Of a DNA stretch of 64,000 nucleotides, positions 7,874-16,324 are shown in pieces. The DNA is from Acidimicrobiales bacterium mtb01 (GTDB lineage Bacteria; Actinomycetota; Acidimicrobiia; Acidimicrobiales; Ilumatobacteraceae), in the NCBI GenBank assembly GCA_004379135.1, contig NBNI01000007.1, forward strand, positions 669,501-733,500, in the 5' to 3' direction. The translations under genes and the position numbers were made by a program. The notes under the pieces are model-generated. The model saw only the letters and a list, made by a program, of their open reading frames with translations. It made no database searches and was not told the DNA's origin. How positions within the stretch are numbered: the stretch's first letter is position 1; each line of letters opens with the position of its first letter.

Positions 7874-8816
7874 TCGCGTCGTCGACCCATCGTTTCAACG
7901 CGTCGCGATTCGCGTCGTCGTCGGTGCGGCGAGTGGTGGGGAGGCGATGGATGGGGCGCTCGGCCCGATCGCACCAGAACCGGCCCGACTCGTAGCGGCG
8001 ACCGGTGGCCACCAACCACACGATGGTGTCGGCGCCCTGCTCGGCCGTTCGCAGGATGGGTGCCGTGACTCGGGCGAAACCGGGCAGGGACGAGCGCACC
8101 CCTGGGGTGTCGGCCCAGCCCGGATGCATGGCCGAGAACACGACTTTCGGGTGGCTCGCCGCATCGATCTCGTTGAGCGTGACCTGCATCCGCTTGGCGA
8201 TGGCGTACTGCTTGGTGCCGTCGTATCTCTGCTCGCTCATTTCGGGCGATTCGCCGCGGTCGAATCGCGGCAACGGCGCGGCGTACATCCCACCCGACGA
8301 GACCGTGATCACGCGACCACCGTCGAGGAGCGCGAGCAGTTCACGCGTGAGCAGTCGCGGCCCGAGCACATGAGTGGCGATGGTCGCCTCGTGATCCTGG
8401 GGCGTGGTGCGCCGATCGGAGGTGAGCGCTCCGGCGTTGTGCACGAGAGCGTGGATACGGCGTCCGGTCGAACCCAACTCGCTGGCGACCCTCCGTACAG
8501 CGGTGAGGTCGCCGATGTCGGCCACGAGCGTGACGGCTCGATCGGCTCCGACGAGCCGCGCGCGCACGGAGTCGAGGCGTTCGCGGTCGCGTCCGATCAG
8601 GACGAGGTCGGCACCGAGACGATCGAATTCGTGCGTGGCCGCCAACCCGAGACCCGACGTGGGGCCGGTCACCACGACCGTGCGACCGGTGAGACATCCG
8701 GGTGGGAACGATTCCCACTGCCCGAGACGCGAACGCACCGCCGGCCCGAGGCGGGAGAAGCCGCCCACGATGGACGCATCGAGAAGGCGATCGGCGAAAC
8801 GGTCGAGCACGTTCAT
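7860..8816 (-). CDS. Short-chain dehydrogenase, retinol dehydrogenase-like
   Basis: A 318-residue NAD(P)-dependent oxidoreductase. An N-terminal extension of about 45 residues precedes the Rossmann motif TGPTSGLG, which is followed by NAG in VHNAGA. The catalytic pair is in KQYAIAKRMQ (YxxxK) with the preceding Ser in VSSGGM. The long N-terminal part and the GGM segment resemble the retinol dehydrogenase/WW-oxidoreductase branch that acts on lipid alcohols. It is a single gene, convergent with and overlapping the radical SAM gene. No clear ribosome-binding site precedes the ATG. Confidence 0.82.
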   Translation of the reverse strand: MNVLDRFADRLLDASIVGGFSRLGPAVRSRLGQWESFPPGCLTGRTVVVTGPTSGLGLAATHEFDRLGADLVLIGRDRERLDSVRARLVGADRAVTLVADIGDLTAVRRVASELGSTGRRIHALVHNAGALTSDRRTTPQDHEATIATHVLGPRLLTRELLALLDGGRVITVSSGGMYAAPLPRFDRGESPEMSEQRYDGTKQYAIAKRMQVTLNEIDAASHPKVVFSAMHPGWADTPGVRSSLPGFARVTAPILRTAEQGADTIVWLVATGRRYESGRFWCDRAERPIHRLPTTRRTDDDANRDALKRWVDDAISSS

Positions 8817-8887
8817 ATTCCAGCGGAAGCCGCCGAGCGATGCGACATCGCCGAGGGGATTGTCCCTTCGTCAGGGGTCACAGCGGG

Positions 8888-8893
8888 GATAAT
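8888..8893 (+). promoter_or_regulatory. -10-like element of the His-rich gene
   Basis: GATAAT lies 6 nt before the ATG at 8900. A TGGAG in the same spacer could also act as a weak ribosome-binding site if transcription begins further upstream. No good -35 is seen at 16-18 bp. Confidence 0.4.
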
Positions 8894-8899
8894 GGAGTC

Positions 8900-9193
8900 A
8901 TGAGCGAGCACGCCCCGGCACCGACTCACCCGCATGTGCACGGCCCCGATTGCGGCCACGTGATGGTGCAGCACGGCGACCATGTCGACTTCGTGCACGA
9001 CGGCCACCGGCATCGCCAGCACGGCGATCACTGGGACATGTGCGACGCGGACGAGTGCGTTGCACACTCGCACCACGAGCATGTGCATGGTCCGGGTTGC
9101 GGCCACCAAGCCGTCCCGCACGGCGACCACGTCGACTACCTGCACGACGGCCACCTGCACGCCCAGCACGACGGCCACTGGGACGAGCACTAG
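8900..9193 (+). CDS. His-rich duplicated metal-binding small protein
   Basis: A 97-residue protein with 26 His residues and no membrane segment. It contains two copies of a 35-residue unit (residues 12-46 and 61-95; 25 of 35 positions the same). Each begins HVHGPxCGH, continues HGDHVD and HDGHxH, and ends HWD. Between them is a Cys pair, MCDADEC. I recall similar proteins beside zinc uptake genes in other actinobacteria, but know of no characterised member. It faces znuABC tail to tail, so a role in storing, buffering or delivering zinc is likely (inference). The ATG at 8900 is the first codon of the repetitive protein; the upstream in-frame stretch is non-repetitive and overlaps the SDR antisense. 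Confidence 0.85.
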   Translation: MSEHAPAPTHPHVHGPDCGHVMVQHGDHVDFVHDGHRHRQHGDHWDMCDADECVAHSHHEHVHGPGCGHQAVPHGDHVDYLHDGHLHAQHDGHWDEH

Positions 9194-9210
9194 GAGCGTT
9201 CAGTGCTCGT
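9183..9210. terminator. Hairpin across convergent His-rich gene and znuC stops
   Basis: ACGAGCACT, a 10-nt loop, then AGTGCTCGT: a perfect 9-bp stem. The TAG of the His-rich gene is at 9191-9193, ending the left arm. The TGA of znuC (9200-9202) starts just before the right arm. It is a likely bidirectional terminator. Confidence 0.6.
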
Positions 9211-9967
9211 GCGAGTCGTGGTGATGCTCGGTGACCACGAGTTGGTCGTGCACCCTCGTCAGGCCCACACCGAACGTCGCCAGTAGGTTCTCCGGGGTCA
9301 GCACCACATCGGGCGGACCGTCGGCGATCAGGCGGCCGGCCAACAGCAGCACGCGGTCGCAGGTCGATGCCTCGCCGATGTCGTGGGTCGCGCTGATGAC
9401 GGCGACTCCCCTCTCGCGTTCGCGTTCGACCGCTCGCAGGTAGGCCGCGCGTCCCGCGGCATCGAGCCCGCTCGTCGGTTCGTCGAGGAGCAGCAATGCG
9501 CCCTGTCGAGCCAGAGCCTGCGCCAAGTACACGCGTTGCTGCTGACCACCCGACAAGTCGCGAAGGGCGACATCGGCCAGATCTCCGATCTCCATGGTCT
9601 GCATCGCATCGTGAACGGCCCGCTCGTCCTCGGCCGAGGCTCGCGAGAAACGTCCGCGGTGATCGAAGCGGGACATCCGCACGACATCGATCGATCGCAA
9701 CGGCAGGGCCAGGGCGTTGCGATGGAACTGACTCACGTACGCGATCGATCGACTCGCATCGTGCGGTTCGCCGCCCAGGACTTCGACGACTCCGCCGAGA
9801 GGCGGAAGGAGCCCGGCGAAGGTCTTCAACAACGTCGACTTCCCCGATCCGTTCGAACCGACGAGCGCGATCGAGCCGCCGCCGGCGAGGAACGTGTCGA
9901 CTCCCTCGAGAACACGGTGCTCGCCGTAACCCACCGTGAGACGCCGCGCGACGACGACCGCACTCAT
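9200..9967 (-). CDS. znuC: Zinc ABC transporter ATP-binding protein
   Basis: The 255-residue ATPase of a zinc importer. Walker A is GSNGSGKST (about residues 36-44), the signature is LSGGQQQR, and Walker B is LLLLDEP followed by the SGLD loop and the H-loop in ATHD. The C-terminus ends in a short metal-binding tail, EHHHDSHEH. Its ATG overlaps the znuB stop (ATGA), so the two are made together. It is third in the leftward znuA-znuB-znuC operon under the Zur-like site at 11703-11728. Manganese specificity is possible for this family, but the His-rich partners favour zinc. Confidence 0.9.
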   Translation of the reverse strand: MSAVVVARRLTVGYGEHRVLEGVDTFLAGGGSIALVGSNGSGKSTLLKTFAGLLPPLGGVVEVLGGEPHDASRSIAYVSQFHRNALALPLRSIDVVRMSRFDHRGRFSRASAEDERAVHDAMQTMEIGDLADVALRDLSGGQQQRVYLAQALARQGALLLLDEPTSGLDAAGRAAYLRAVERERERGVAVISATHDIGEASTCDRVLLLAGRLIADGPPDVVLTPENLLATFGVGLTRVHDQLVVTEHHHDSHEH

Positions 9968-10800
9968 CCGGGCCTCCGTGGCACCAACGACGTGGCGATC
10001 AAGGTGACGAAGAAGAGAACGACCGACACCAGAACGACCGTGGCGCCGGCCGCCCAGCCGTAGTGGTACGAGAGAAGCAGACCCACATACGTGGAAAGCA
10101 CCCCCGCCACCGAGGCCCAGAGCATCATCACCCCGACGCGACGGGCCAGCAGCGAACCCACACCGGCTGGCGCCAGCAACATGCCGAAGACGAGCAGCGA
10201 GCCGACGGTCTGGAACGCGACCACGATCGTTCCGGCGACCAACGCCAGCATCAACTGGTGGTAACGGCCGGCGCGGTAGCCCATCACGCTCGCCAGGTCG
10301 GGATCGAAGCACAGCAGGAGGAACGGACGAGCCGACCAGACAGCGATCGCACCGACCACGAGCACCGCGATCCCGAGCGTCCACAGGTCGCCATCGCTCA
10401 CGCCGAGGAACTCGCCGAAGAGAATCGCCTCGACACTCGTGGTGATCGAGTCGGAACTGGAGATCACCACGATGCCGAGCGCCAGCAATCCGACGAACAG
10501 CAGTCCGATGGCCGCGTCGCTCGACAATCGTGAACGCCGGGTCACGACACCGACCCCACCGATCATCACGCCCGCACCCACCGCCGCACCGAGCATGGTG
10601 GGCCAGCCGAGGAGCAATGCCCCGGCCACACCAGGCAGGACACCGTGCGCCAACGCGTCGCCGATGAACGACATTCCCCGCAAAACGACGTAGGTGCCGA
10701 CGATCGCGCAGGCGATGGAAACCAATGCGCCGGCCAGCAAAGCCCGGAGCATGAAGTCGTTGTCGACGAACGGATCGATCAACGGGCCCACTCGCGACAC
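9964..10800 (-). CDS. znuB: Zinc ABC transporter permease
   Basis: A 278-residue integral membrane protein of the ABC-3 family with about eight hydrophobic segments. The segment YVVLRGMSFIGDALAHGVLPG (near residue 45) is the conserved metal-permease region with Asp and His facing the pore. DPDLASVMGYRAGRYHQ is the cytoplasmic coupling loop that contacts ZnuC. The start is GTG at 10800, two bases after the znuA TAG. It forms the channel of the importer with ZnuC as ATPase and ZnuA as zinc receptor. Confidence 0.9.
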   Translation of the reverse strand: MSRVGPLIDPFVDNDFMLRALLAGALVSIACAIVGTYVVLRGMSFIGDALAHGVLPGVAGALLLGWPTMLGAAVGAGVMIGGVGVVTRRSRLSSDAAIGLLFVGLLALGIVVISSSDSITTSVEAILFGEFLGVSDGDLWTLGIAVLVVGAIAVWSARPFLLLCFDPDLASVMGYRAGRYHQLMLALVAGTIVVAFQTVGSLLVFGMLLAPAGVGSLLARRVGVMMLWASVAGVLSTYVGLLLSYHYGWAAGATVVLVSVVLFFVTLIATSLVPRRPG

Positions 10801-10801
10801 A

Positions 10802-11701
10802 CTATGAAGTCGCCGACAGGGCCGCCACGATGTCCGATGCGAGGTTCAACAGGAACGAGCGATACAGACCGTCCGCGGGCACGAGGTGCGTCGCCAATTC
10901 GACGACACGTGTACCGGTCTCGGACGCCAGGGCCTCGGCGACGTCGGTCGGTGTTCCGAGTTCCGAGAAGATCACGGTTGCTCCGGTCGTCGCGATCGCC
11001 TCTTTCAGCTCGGCGAGATCCCCGGCGTTCACGTCGGCAGCCGATGTGAATCCGGGGATGATCGAACCGAGAAGCGTGAATCCGTAGTGCTCGGCGAAGT
11101 AACCGAGCGAGTCGTGACCCGTCACGAGCACTCGTCGATCGTCGGGCAGCGACGACAGCAACTGCGTGATCACACCGTCGACGTCCTTCAGGTCGGTGAC
11201 GACCCGGGTGACACGATCGTCGACCTCGATTCCGAGATTCGACAGTTCGGCTCCGAACGCCTCGACCACTGCGGCCATGGCCAGTGGATCGGTCCAGAAG
11301 TGCGGATCGCCGTCGTCATGCGAATGACCATGATCGTCCTCGGTCGGCGCCAACGGTTCGATGTGATCGGTCGCATGGAAGACGCGAACACCGTTCGCCT
11401 CGGCCGACTCCAGCGCTTCCACCAACTTCTCTTCGAGGTCGAGGCCGTTGGACACCACGAGATCGGCTCGCCCGATCGCCTCGACGTCCTTGGCCGACGG
11501 TTCCCAGTCATGCGGATCGGTTCCATTCGGAACGAGAACGATCACATCGGCGGCGTCACCCACCACATCGGTCACGACCGCACCGAGGATCGACGTCGTG
11601 ACCACGACCGACGGCCGTTCCGACGACTGATCATCGGAGCCGCATCCGACGGCGAGAGAACCGAGACCGAGGAGACCGAGAACGGATACGAGTCGACGCA
11701 T
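10802..11701 (-). CDS. znuA: Zinc ABC transporter substrate-binding lipoprotein
   Basis: A 299-residue cluster A-I metal receptor. The signal peptide ends in the lipobox LAVGC, with lipidation at Cys20. The metal-site residues follow family order: a His in DPHDWEPS, a His-rich loop DDHGHSHDDGDPHFWTDP (the zinc-capturing loop typical of ZnuA rather than manganese receptors), HDSLGYFAEHYGF, and an acidic residue in FSELGTP. I choose the ATG at 11701 because it begins the signal peptide and lies 7 nt after a TATCAT -10. The upstream ATG at 11737 would put the promoter inside the gene. Confidence 0.92.
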   Translation of the reverse strand: MRRLVSVLGLLGLGSLAVGCGSDDQSSERPSVVVTTSILGAVVTDVVGDAADVIVLVPNGTDPHDWEPSAKDVEAIGRADLVVSNGLDLEEKLVEALESAEANGVRVFHATDHIEPLAPTEDDHGHSHDDGDPHFWTDPLAMAAVVEAFGAELSNLGIEVDDRVTRVVTDLKDVDGVITQLLSSLPDDRRVLVTGHDSLGYFAEHYGFTLLGSIIPGFTSAADVNAGDLAELKEAIATTGATVIFSELGTPTDVAEALASETGTRVVELATHLVPADGLYRSFLLNLASDIVAALSATS

Positions 11702-11702
11702 G

Positions 11703-11728
11703 AGAGAAATGATAATCGTTCTCATTTC
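11703..11728. promoter_or_regulatory. Zur-box-like operator
   Basis: An AT-rich island in GC-rich DNA centred on ATGATAATCGTTCTCAT. It has nested inverted repeats, GAAATGA...TCATTTC and GAGAA...TTCTC, around a core of the AATGATAATCATT type used by Zur/Fur proteins. It covers the -10 and spacer of the znuA promoter, so binding should block transcription when zinc is plentiful. Zur rather than Fur is inferred from the zinc operon. Confidence 0.75.
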
Positions 11729-11737
11729 TTTCGGCAA
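11709..11737 (-). promoter_or_regulatory. Leaderless znuA promoter
   Basis: On the minus strand, TTGCCG (11737-11732), a 17-bp spacer and TATCAT (11714-11709) form a good -35/-10 pair. The ATG at 11701 is 7 nt past the -10, with no ribosome-binding site. It would produce a leaderless mRNA. Confidence 0.7.
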
Positions 11738-11756
11738 CCCGGGAGACCCACCCCAC

Positions 11757-11762
11757 TAGCGT
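11757..11762 (+). promoter_or_regulatory. Leaderless -10 of the aminotransferase gene
   Basis: TAGCGT lies 7 nt before the ATG at 11770, with no Shine-Dalgarno sequence between. It is divergent from, and about 20 bp away from, the znuA promoter. Confidence 0.45.
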
Positions 11763-11769
11763 TCAAGGC

Positions 11770-12984
11770 ATGCCCTCGGCCTTCCTGCACCCCTTCGCCA
11801 AGCCCACGCGCGAGTCGTTCATCACCCTCGTGCGCGGCCAGGGGGCCGTGGTGACCGACTCACAGGGGCGCGACTACATCGACGGGATGGCTGCGCTCTG
11901 GTACTGCGCCGTCGGCCACGGGCGAGCTGAGATCGCCCAGGCGATCGGCGAGCAGGCCGCCACCCTCGCCGGCTACTCCACCTTCGATCCCTTCACCAAC
12001 GAGCCCGTCGAGCGTCTCGCCGAGCGCCTCGTGGACATCGCACCCATGAGCGACTGCCGGGTGTTCTTCACGTCGTCGGGCTCGGAGGCCGTCGACACCG
12101 CCATGAAGCTCGCCCGACTCGCCCATGTGCAGTCCGGCCGCCCCGAGAAGACCGTCATCATTTCGCGTCAGCGCGGTTACCACGGCACCACCTACGGCGG
12201 TACGAGCGCACAGGGCATCGCGCCGAATCGCGAAGGGTACGGCCCGCTCGTGGGCGACGTCCTGCAAGTGCCCGCCGACGATCTCGAAGCCCTCTCGGTC
12301 GCCATGTCGCAGAATCAGGATCGTCTGGCCGCCGTTCTGATCGAGCCCGTTCAAGGCGCCGGAGGCGTCTTTCCTCCCTCCGAGGGATACATCGAAGGCG
12401 TTCGCCGCCTGTGCGATCAACACGGCGCATTTCTCATCTTCGACGAAGTGATCAGCGGATTCGGTCGTCTCGGGCATTGGTTCGCCGCGCACCGCTTCGG
12501 CGTGCGCCCCGATCTGGTCACCTTCGCCAAGGCGGTGACGTCGGGATATCAGCCGCTCGGCGGCGTGTTCGTCGGACCCGCCGTGCGCGGTCCACTCGAA
12601 GCCGATCCCAACTTTTTCCTGCGCACCGGGTTCACCTATTCAGGGCACCCCACCGCGTGTCGCGCCGCTTTGGCCAACATCGACATCATCGAGCGCGAGG
12701 GTCTGATCGAACGCGCGCACCACGTCGGCCGGCGGCTCTCGGCCGGATTGCAATCGTTGCACTCCGACGGACAGATCGCGGCCGTGCGCGGCGACGGCGC
12801 CGTCTGGGCGGTGGCCCAGCATCCGCACATCGATCCGGTGAAGGTGCGCGATCGAATGCTCGAGCACGGCGTGATCACTCGCGCTGTGGGCACCGACACT
12901 AACACGTTCTGCCCTCCGCTCGTCATCAGCGACGCGCAGATCGACGCGATCATCGACGCCCTGGCCACGTGCTCGCAGCCATGA
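11770..12984 (+). CDS. Class III PLP aminotransferase
   Basis: A 404-residue PLP enzyme of the omega-amino acid:pyruvate transaminase group, which moves amino groups from beta- or omega-amines and amino acids to a keto acid. The Schiff-base Lys is in TFAKAVTSGY (about residue 257). The phosphate-binding SSGSEAVDTAMKLAR (about residue 99) and the PLP-stacking Asp in LIFDEVISGFGR are intact. The start is supported by a -10-like TAGCGT 7 nt upstream. Its stop overlaps the ATG of a P450 (ATGA), so the two enzymes probably serve one pathway, oxidising and (de)aminating the same molecule. The amine substrate is unknown. Confidence 0.87.
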   Translation: MPSAFLHPFAKPTRESFITLVRGQGAVVTDSQGRDYIDGMAALWYCAVGHGRAEIAQAIGEQAATLAGYSTFDPFTNEPVERLAERLVDIAPMSDCRVFFTSSGSEAVDTAMKLARLAHVQSGRPEKTVIISRQRGYHGTTYGGTSAQGIAPNREGYGPLVGDVLQVPADDLEALSVAMSQNQDRLAAVLIEPVQGAGGVFPPSEGYIEGVRRLCDQHGAFLIFDEVISGFGRLGHWFAAHRFGVRPDLVTFAKAVTSGYQPLGGVFVGPAVRGPLEADPNFFLRTGFTYSGHPTACRAALANIDIIEREGLIERAHHVGRRLSAGLQSLHSDGQIAAVRGDGAVWAVAQHPHIDPVKVRDRMLEHGVITRAVGTDTNTFCPPLVISDAQIDAIIDALATCSQP

Positions 12985-14198
12985 GCAAGCCCGTCTTCAA
13001 CCCGTTCGATCCGGCCTTCCGCGCCAACCCCTATCCGTTCTACGACGCGTTGCGCGAGCACGATCCGGTGCACGTCACCCCGTTCGGCACCGTCGTTCTC
13101 ACCCGGTACGAGGACATCGCCCACACGCTTCGCAGCAACGACTTCAGCCGCGATATCGAGGCCAACGCCAACGAACCCACCGACCCGTTGAACAAGGCCA
13201 AGCGCGACCGCCGGCGCGGTCGCGAAGGGGCCAAGTCGATCCTCAACCTCGACCCGCCCGATCACACGCGATTGCGACGTCTGGTCAGCAAGGCCTTCAC
13301 GCCATCGGCCATCGAGAGGTTGCGTGGCCGTGTCCAGCAACTCGTCGACGACGTGCTCGACACGGCGGCCGCGCGCGGAGGCATGGAGCTCATCGACGAA
13401 CTTGCTTTCCCGATCCCGTTCCAGGTGATCTCCGATCTGCTGGCCATGCCCACCGATCGCGCCGAAGAAATGCGCGAGTGGAGCCAGATCATCACCCAGA
13501 ACCTCGAACCCACGTCGACTCTCGACGACCTCGACAGGTCCGACGAGGTGTTCGCACTTCTCATCCCATACCTGCTGAACGTGATCGAGGACCGCCGTCG
13601 GCATCCGGGCGACGATCTGTTGTCGGCTCTCATCGCGGTCGAGGAGGACGGCGACGTTCTCTCGCTCCCCGAACTCATCTCGTTCGTGGTCTTGCTCTAC
13701 ATCGCGGGTCACGAGACCACCGTCAACCTGATCGGCAATTCGATCAACGCCCTCCTCGCCCACCCCGACCAATTGGCCCGCTGGCACGCCGATCCGAGTA
13801 TCGGATCGCGCGCGGTCGACGAGTGTCTGCGCCTGGACGGACCCGTGCAACAGACGGTTCGAGTGCCGATCGTTCCCGTCACGTACCAAGGAATCGACGG
13901 GCCGGTCGTTGCCCAGCCCGGCACGATCGTGACGACGGTCCTCGGTGCCGCCAACCACGATCCGTCGGTGTTCGCCGATCCGCATCGACTCGATCTCGGA
14001 CGCGAGAACGCCAACCGGCACCTGGCCCTGGCCGCCGGCATCCACTACTGCCTCGGCGCGAACCTCGCGCGACTCGAAGCCGAAGTCGCGGTCGGTTCAC
14101 TCGTGGCCCGCTTCCCGTCGATGAAAGCGGCGGGCGCGATCACCTGGCGCGATCGGCTCACCATCCGCGGCGTCGACCACCTCGAACTCGAGTTCTAG
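12981..14198 (+). CDS. Cytochrome P450 (coupled to aminotransferase)
   Basis: A 405-residue soluble bacterial P450 monooxygenase. The oxygen-activation motif AGHETT is at residues 242-247, ExxR at 281-284, and the heme thiolate Cys357 is in LAAGIHYCLG. The heme loop has Leu-Ala where the consensus has Phe-Gly, a known variation in actinobacterial members. It would hydroxylate a hydrophobic substrate with electrons from ferredoxin, but no ferredoxin gene is close by. It is translated from an ATG overlapping the aminotransferase stop. The end abuts a convergent SDR. Confidence 0.9.
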   Translation: MSKPVFNPFDPAFRANPYPFYDALREHDPVHVTPFGTVVLTRYEDIAHTLRSNDFSRDIEANANEPTDPLNKAKRDRRRGREGAKSILNLDPPDHTRLRRLVSKAFTPSAIERLRGRVQQLVDDVLDTAAARGGMELIDELAFPIPFQVISDLLAMPTDRAEEMREWSQIITQNLEPTSTLDDLDRSDEVFALLIPYLLNVIEDRRRHPGDDLLSALIAVEEDGDVLSLPELISFVVLLYIAGHETTVNLIGNSINALLAHPDQLARWHADPSIGSRAVDECLRLDGPVQQTVRVPIVPVTYQGIDGPVVAQPGTIVTTVLGAANHDPSVFADPHRLDLGRENANRHLALAAGIHYCLGANLARLEAEVAVGSLVARFPSMKAAGAITWRDRLTIRGVDHLELEF

Positions 14199-14209
14199 AG
14201 GCTCCGCGA

Positions 14210-15025
14210 TCAGCGTTGGCGCGAGTGGTACCGCACCGCGAGATTGCCGTTCTCGTCGCGCACGTCGAACTGCTCGGAGATGTCCTCGACCCACTGGATG
14301 GTTCCGCTGCGATCCATGAGATCGGGAGCGACCGCCAGCGCGGCGATCGCGCGACCCACGCCGAGCGTCGTCTGCGCCTGCGAGAGATCGCTCCCCCGCT
14401 TGCCCGCCCATTCCTGGATGAACTCGGTGGCGACCGAGCCCGGGTAGATCGAACAGCAGGCGATCCCCTTGGGACGCAACTCGATCGCCATGTCGGCGCT
14501 CAGGCGGTCGAGTCCGGCCTTGCCGGCTCCGTACGACGAACTGAAGTGGTACGACGATCCGCCCGGTGACGACACGTTCATGATCGAACCGCCCACGCCG
14601 CCTTCGAAGAGCAGCGGAGCCGCGTGCCACGACGCGACGTAGTGCGCGCGCAAGCCGATGCCGACCTGGTCGTCCCAGATGCTCACCGGGTGCTCCCAGA
14701 AGCCGCCGCCCCAGGCCGGCGGATCGGGAATCTTGTACACGTTGTTCACGAGGATGTTCAGCTTGCCGAAGTCGGACTTCACGCGTGCGAACAGCGCGGC
14801 GATCTGCGCATCGTCACCGTGGTCGACCGCCACGGCGATTCCGGTGCCGCCGGCGTCGTTCACCATCTTCACGGTGGTGTCGATCGTGAGCGGACCCGAG
14901 CCGGTGGAACGGCCGGTGATGTACACCGTGGCGCCCATCTCGGCCAGCGCGATGGCGGTTCCGCGGCCGATGCCACGGCTCGAACCGGTGACGACCGCGA
15001 CCTTGCCGGCCAACTGGCCGCTCAT
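14210..15025 (-). CDS. Short-chain dehydrogenase, DHRS1-like
   Basis: A 271-residue SDR. The cofactor loop is TGSSRGIGRG (residues about 14-23). The NNV motif, VNNVYKIPDPP, replaces the usual NNAG, as in the DHRS1-type branch. The catalytic motif is SYGAGKAGLDR, with the preceding Ser in VSSPGG. It is last in a leftward operon of swivelling-domain protein, LLM oxidoreductase, P450 and this SDR. It is translationally coupled to the P450 by ATGA, so it probably oxidises the alcohol the P450 makes (inference). Confidence 0.85.
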   Translation of the reverse strand: MSGQLAGKVAVVTGSSRGIGRGTAIALAEMGATVYITGRSTGSGPLTIDTTVKMVNDAGGTGIAVAVDHGDDAQIAALFARVKSDFGKLNILVNNVYKIPDPPAWGGGFWEHPVSIWDDQVGIGLRAHYVASWHAAPLLFEGGVGGSIMNVSSPGGSSYHFSSSYGAGKAGLDRLSADMAIELRPKGIACCSIYPGSVATEFIQEWAGKRGSDLSQAQTTLGVGRAIAALAVAPDLMDRSGTIQWVEDISEQFDVRDENGNLAVRYHSRQR

Positions 15026-16293
15026 GCCTTCACTCCGGCCGGCGTGAACTCGACATCGAGGCTGGTGAGTCCGCGCAACATGAACGACGGGAAGTACTCG
15101 TACTTGTTGGAATCGGGAAGCGTGATGGTGTCGATTCGCTTCGACAACTCTTCGAGCGCGACCTTGCCCTCGAGGCGAGACAAGTTGGCCCCGAGGCAGA
15201 AGTGGATGCCCTTTCCGAAGGCCAGGTGGTCGCGCAGGTTCTCGCGGTCGGGATCGAAGGCATCGGGGTTCGAGTACAGGCACTCGTCGCGATTGGCCGA
15301 CGAGAACACGATGATGAGGCGGTCGCCCTTCTTCAGCGGGAATCCGCCCAACTCGGTGTCCTTCGTGACCATGCGCCACATGCCCTGAGTGGGCGTCGAC
15401 ATGCGAAGCGTCTCTTCGACGATGCGTTCGACGCGTGACGGATCCTCCTTGACCTTGCGCCACTGCTCGGGATTCTCGGCCAACAGGCGGATCATCTCGG
15501 TGAGCATCTTGGTGGTGGTCTCGTTACCGGCCACGAGGAGCTGCTGGATGATGCTCAGCATCTCGGGCATGTCGAGCTGACGCTTGTCGGAGATCTCGGG
15601 GTCGTCGTCCTCGATGGTCGCGTTGAGCAGATTGGTGAGGATGTCGTCCTGCGGCTCGGCGCGACGCTTGTCGATCTGCTCGGCGAAGTAGTGCTGGAAC
15701 TCGTTGACGCCGTACTCGGCCTGGATCCGCTCGTCGACGGAGATGTTGGTTCCGATGCCGGCGATCGAATCGTCGGACCAGCGCTTGAAGTCGTCGAGCC
15801 GATCATCGGGGACGTTCAGCGCCTTGGCGATCACGCGCACCGGGAGCGGAACGCCGAATTCGGTCACGAACTCGATGCGACCCTTGTCGATCCAGGAGTC
15901 GATGAGTCGGACCGTGATCTCGCGAACCGTCGGCTCGAGTTCGGCGATCACCTTGGGGTGGAAGGCGCGCGACACCAGTCGGCGGTAACGGGTGTGGTCG
16001 GGCTGATCGGCGGTGAGCATCGTGCTCACGCGCGGATAACCCTCGGCGTACACCTCTTCGAACCGTTTGCGGATCTCGGCCGGCAACGGCATTCCGGACG
16101 ACCCGAACTGGGACGAATACGTCTGCGGATCGCGCAAGGTCTGCATCACGAGATCGTGGCGGGTCACCAACTTGATGCCCATGCCCGGAATCTCCATGAC
16201 CGGTGCGTCCTCGCGCATCTTGGCGTAGTGCGGGAACGGACACTGCATGGTGGCCGGATCGAACGGATTGAACTTGCTGATGTCGACGCTCAT
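15022..16293 (-). CDS. Cytochrome P450 (swivelling-domain operon)
   Basis: A 423-residue P450 with AGNETT at 255-260, ExxR at 294-297 and heme Cys366 in FGKGIHFCLG. Asn replaces the more common Asp or His next to the acid-alcohol pair, a feature shared with the P450 at 19126-20451. The stretch LTADQPDHTRYRRLVSRAF is the heme-propionate-contacting C-helix region. The ATG has GAGGAGA 8 nt upstream. It is third in the operon and coupled to the SDR. The N-terminus has no membrane anchor. Confidence 0.92.
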   Translation of the reverse strand: MSVDISKFNPFDPATMQCPFPHYAKMREDAPVMEIPGMGIKLVTRHDLVMQTLRDPQTYSSQFGSSGMPLPAEIRKRFEEVYAEGYPRVSTMLTADQPDHTRYRRLVSRAFHPKVIAELEPTVREITVRLIDSWIDKGRIEFVTEFGVPLPVRVIAKALNVPDDRLDDFKRWSDDSIAGIGTNISVDERIQAEYGVNEFQHYFAEQIDKRRAEPQDDILTNLLNATIEDDDPEISDKRQLDMPEMLSIIQQLLVAGNETTTKMLTEMIRLLAENPEQWRKVKEDPSRVERIVEETLRMSTPTQGMWRMVTKDTELGGFPLKKGDRLIIVFSSANRDECLYSNPDAFDPDRENLRDHLAFGKGIHFCLGANLSRLEGKVALEELSKRIDTITLPDSNKYEYFPSFMLRGLTSLDVEFTPAGVKA

Positions 16294-16324
16294 GATGATG
16301 TCTCCTCGTTGATTCTCGGCCGGA

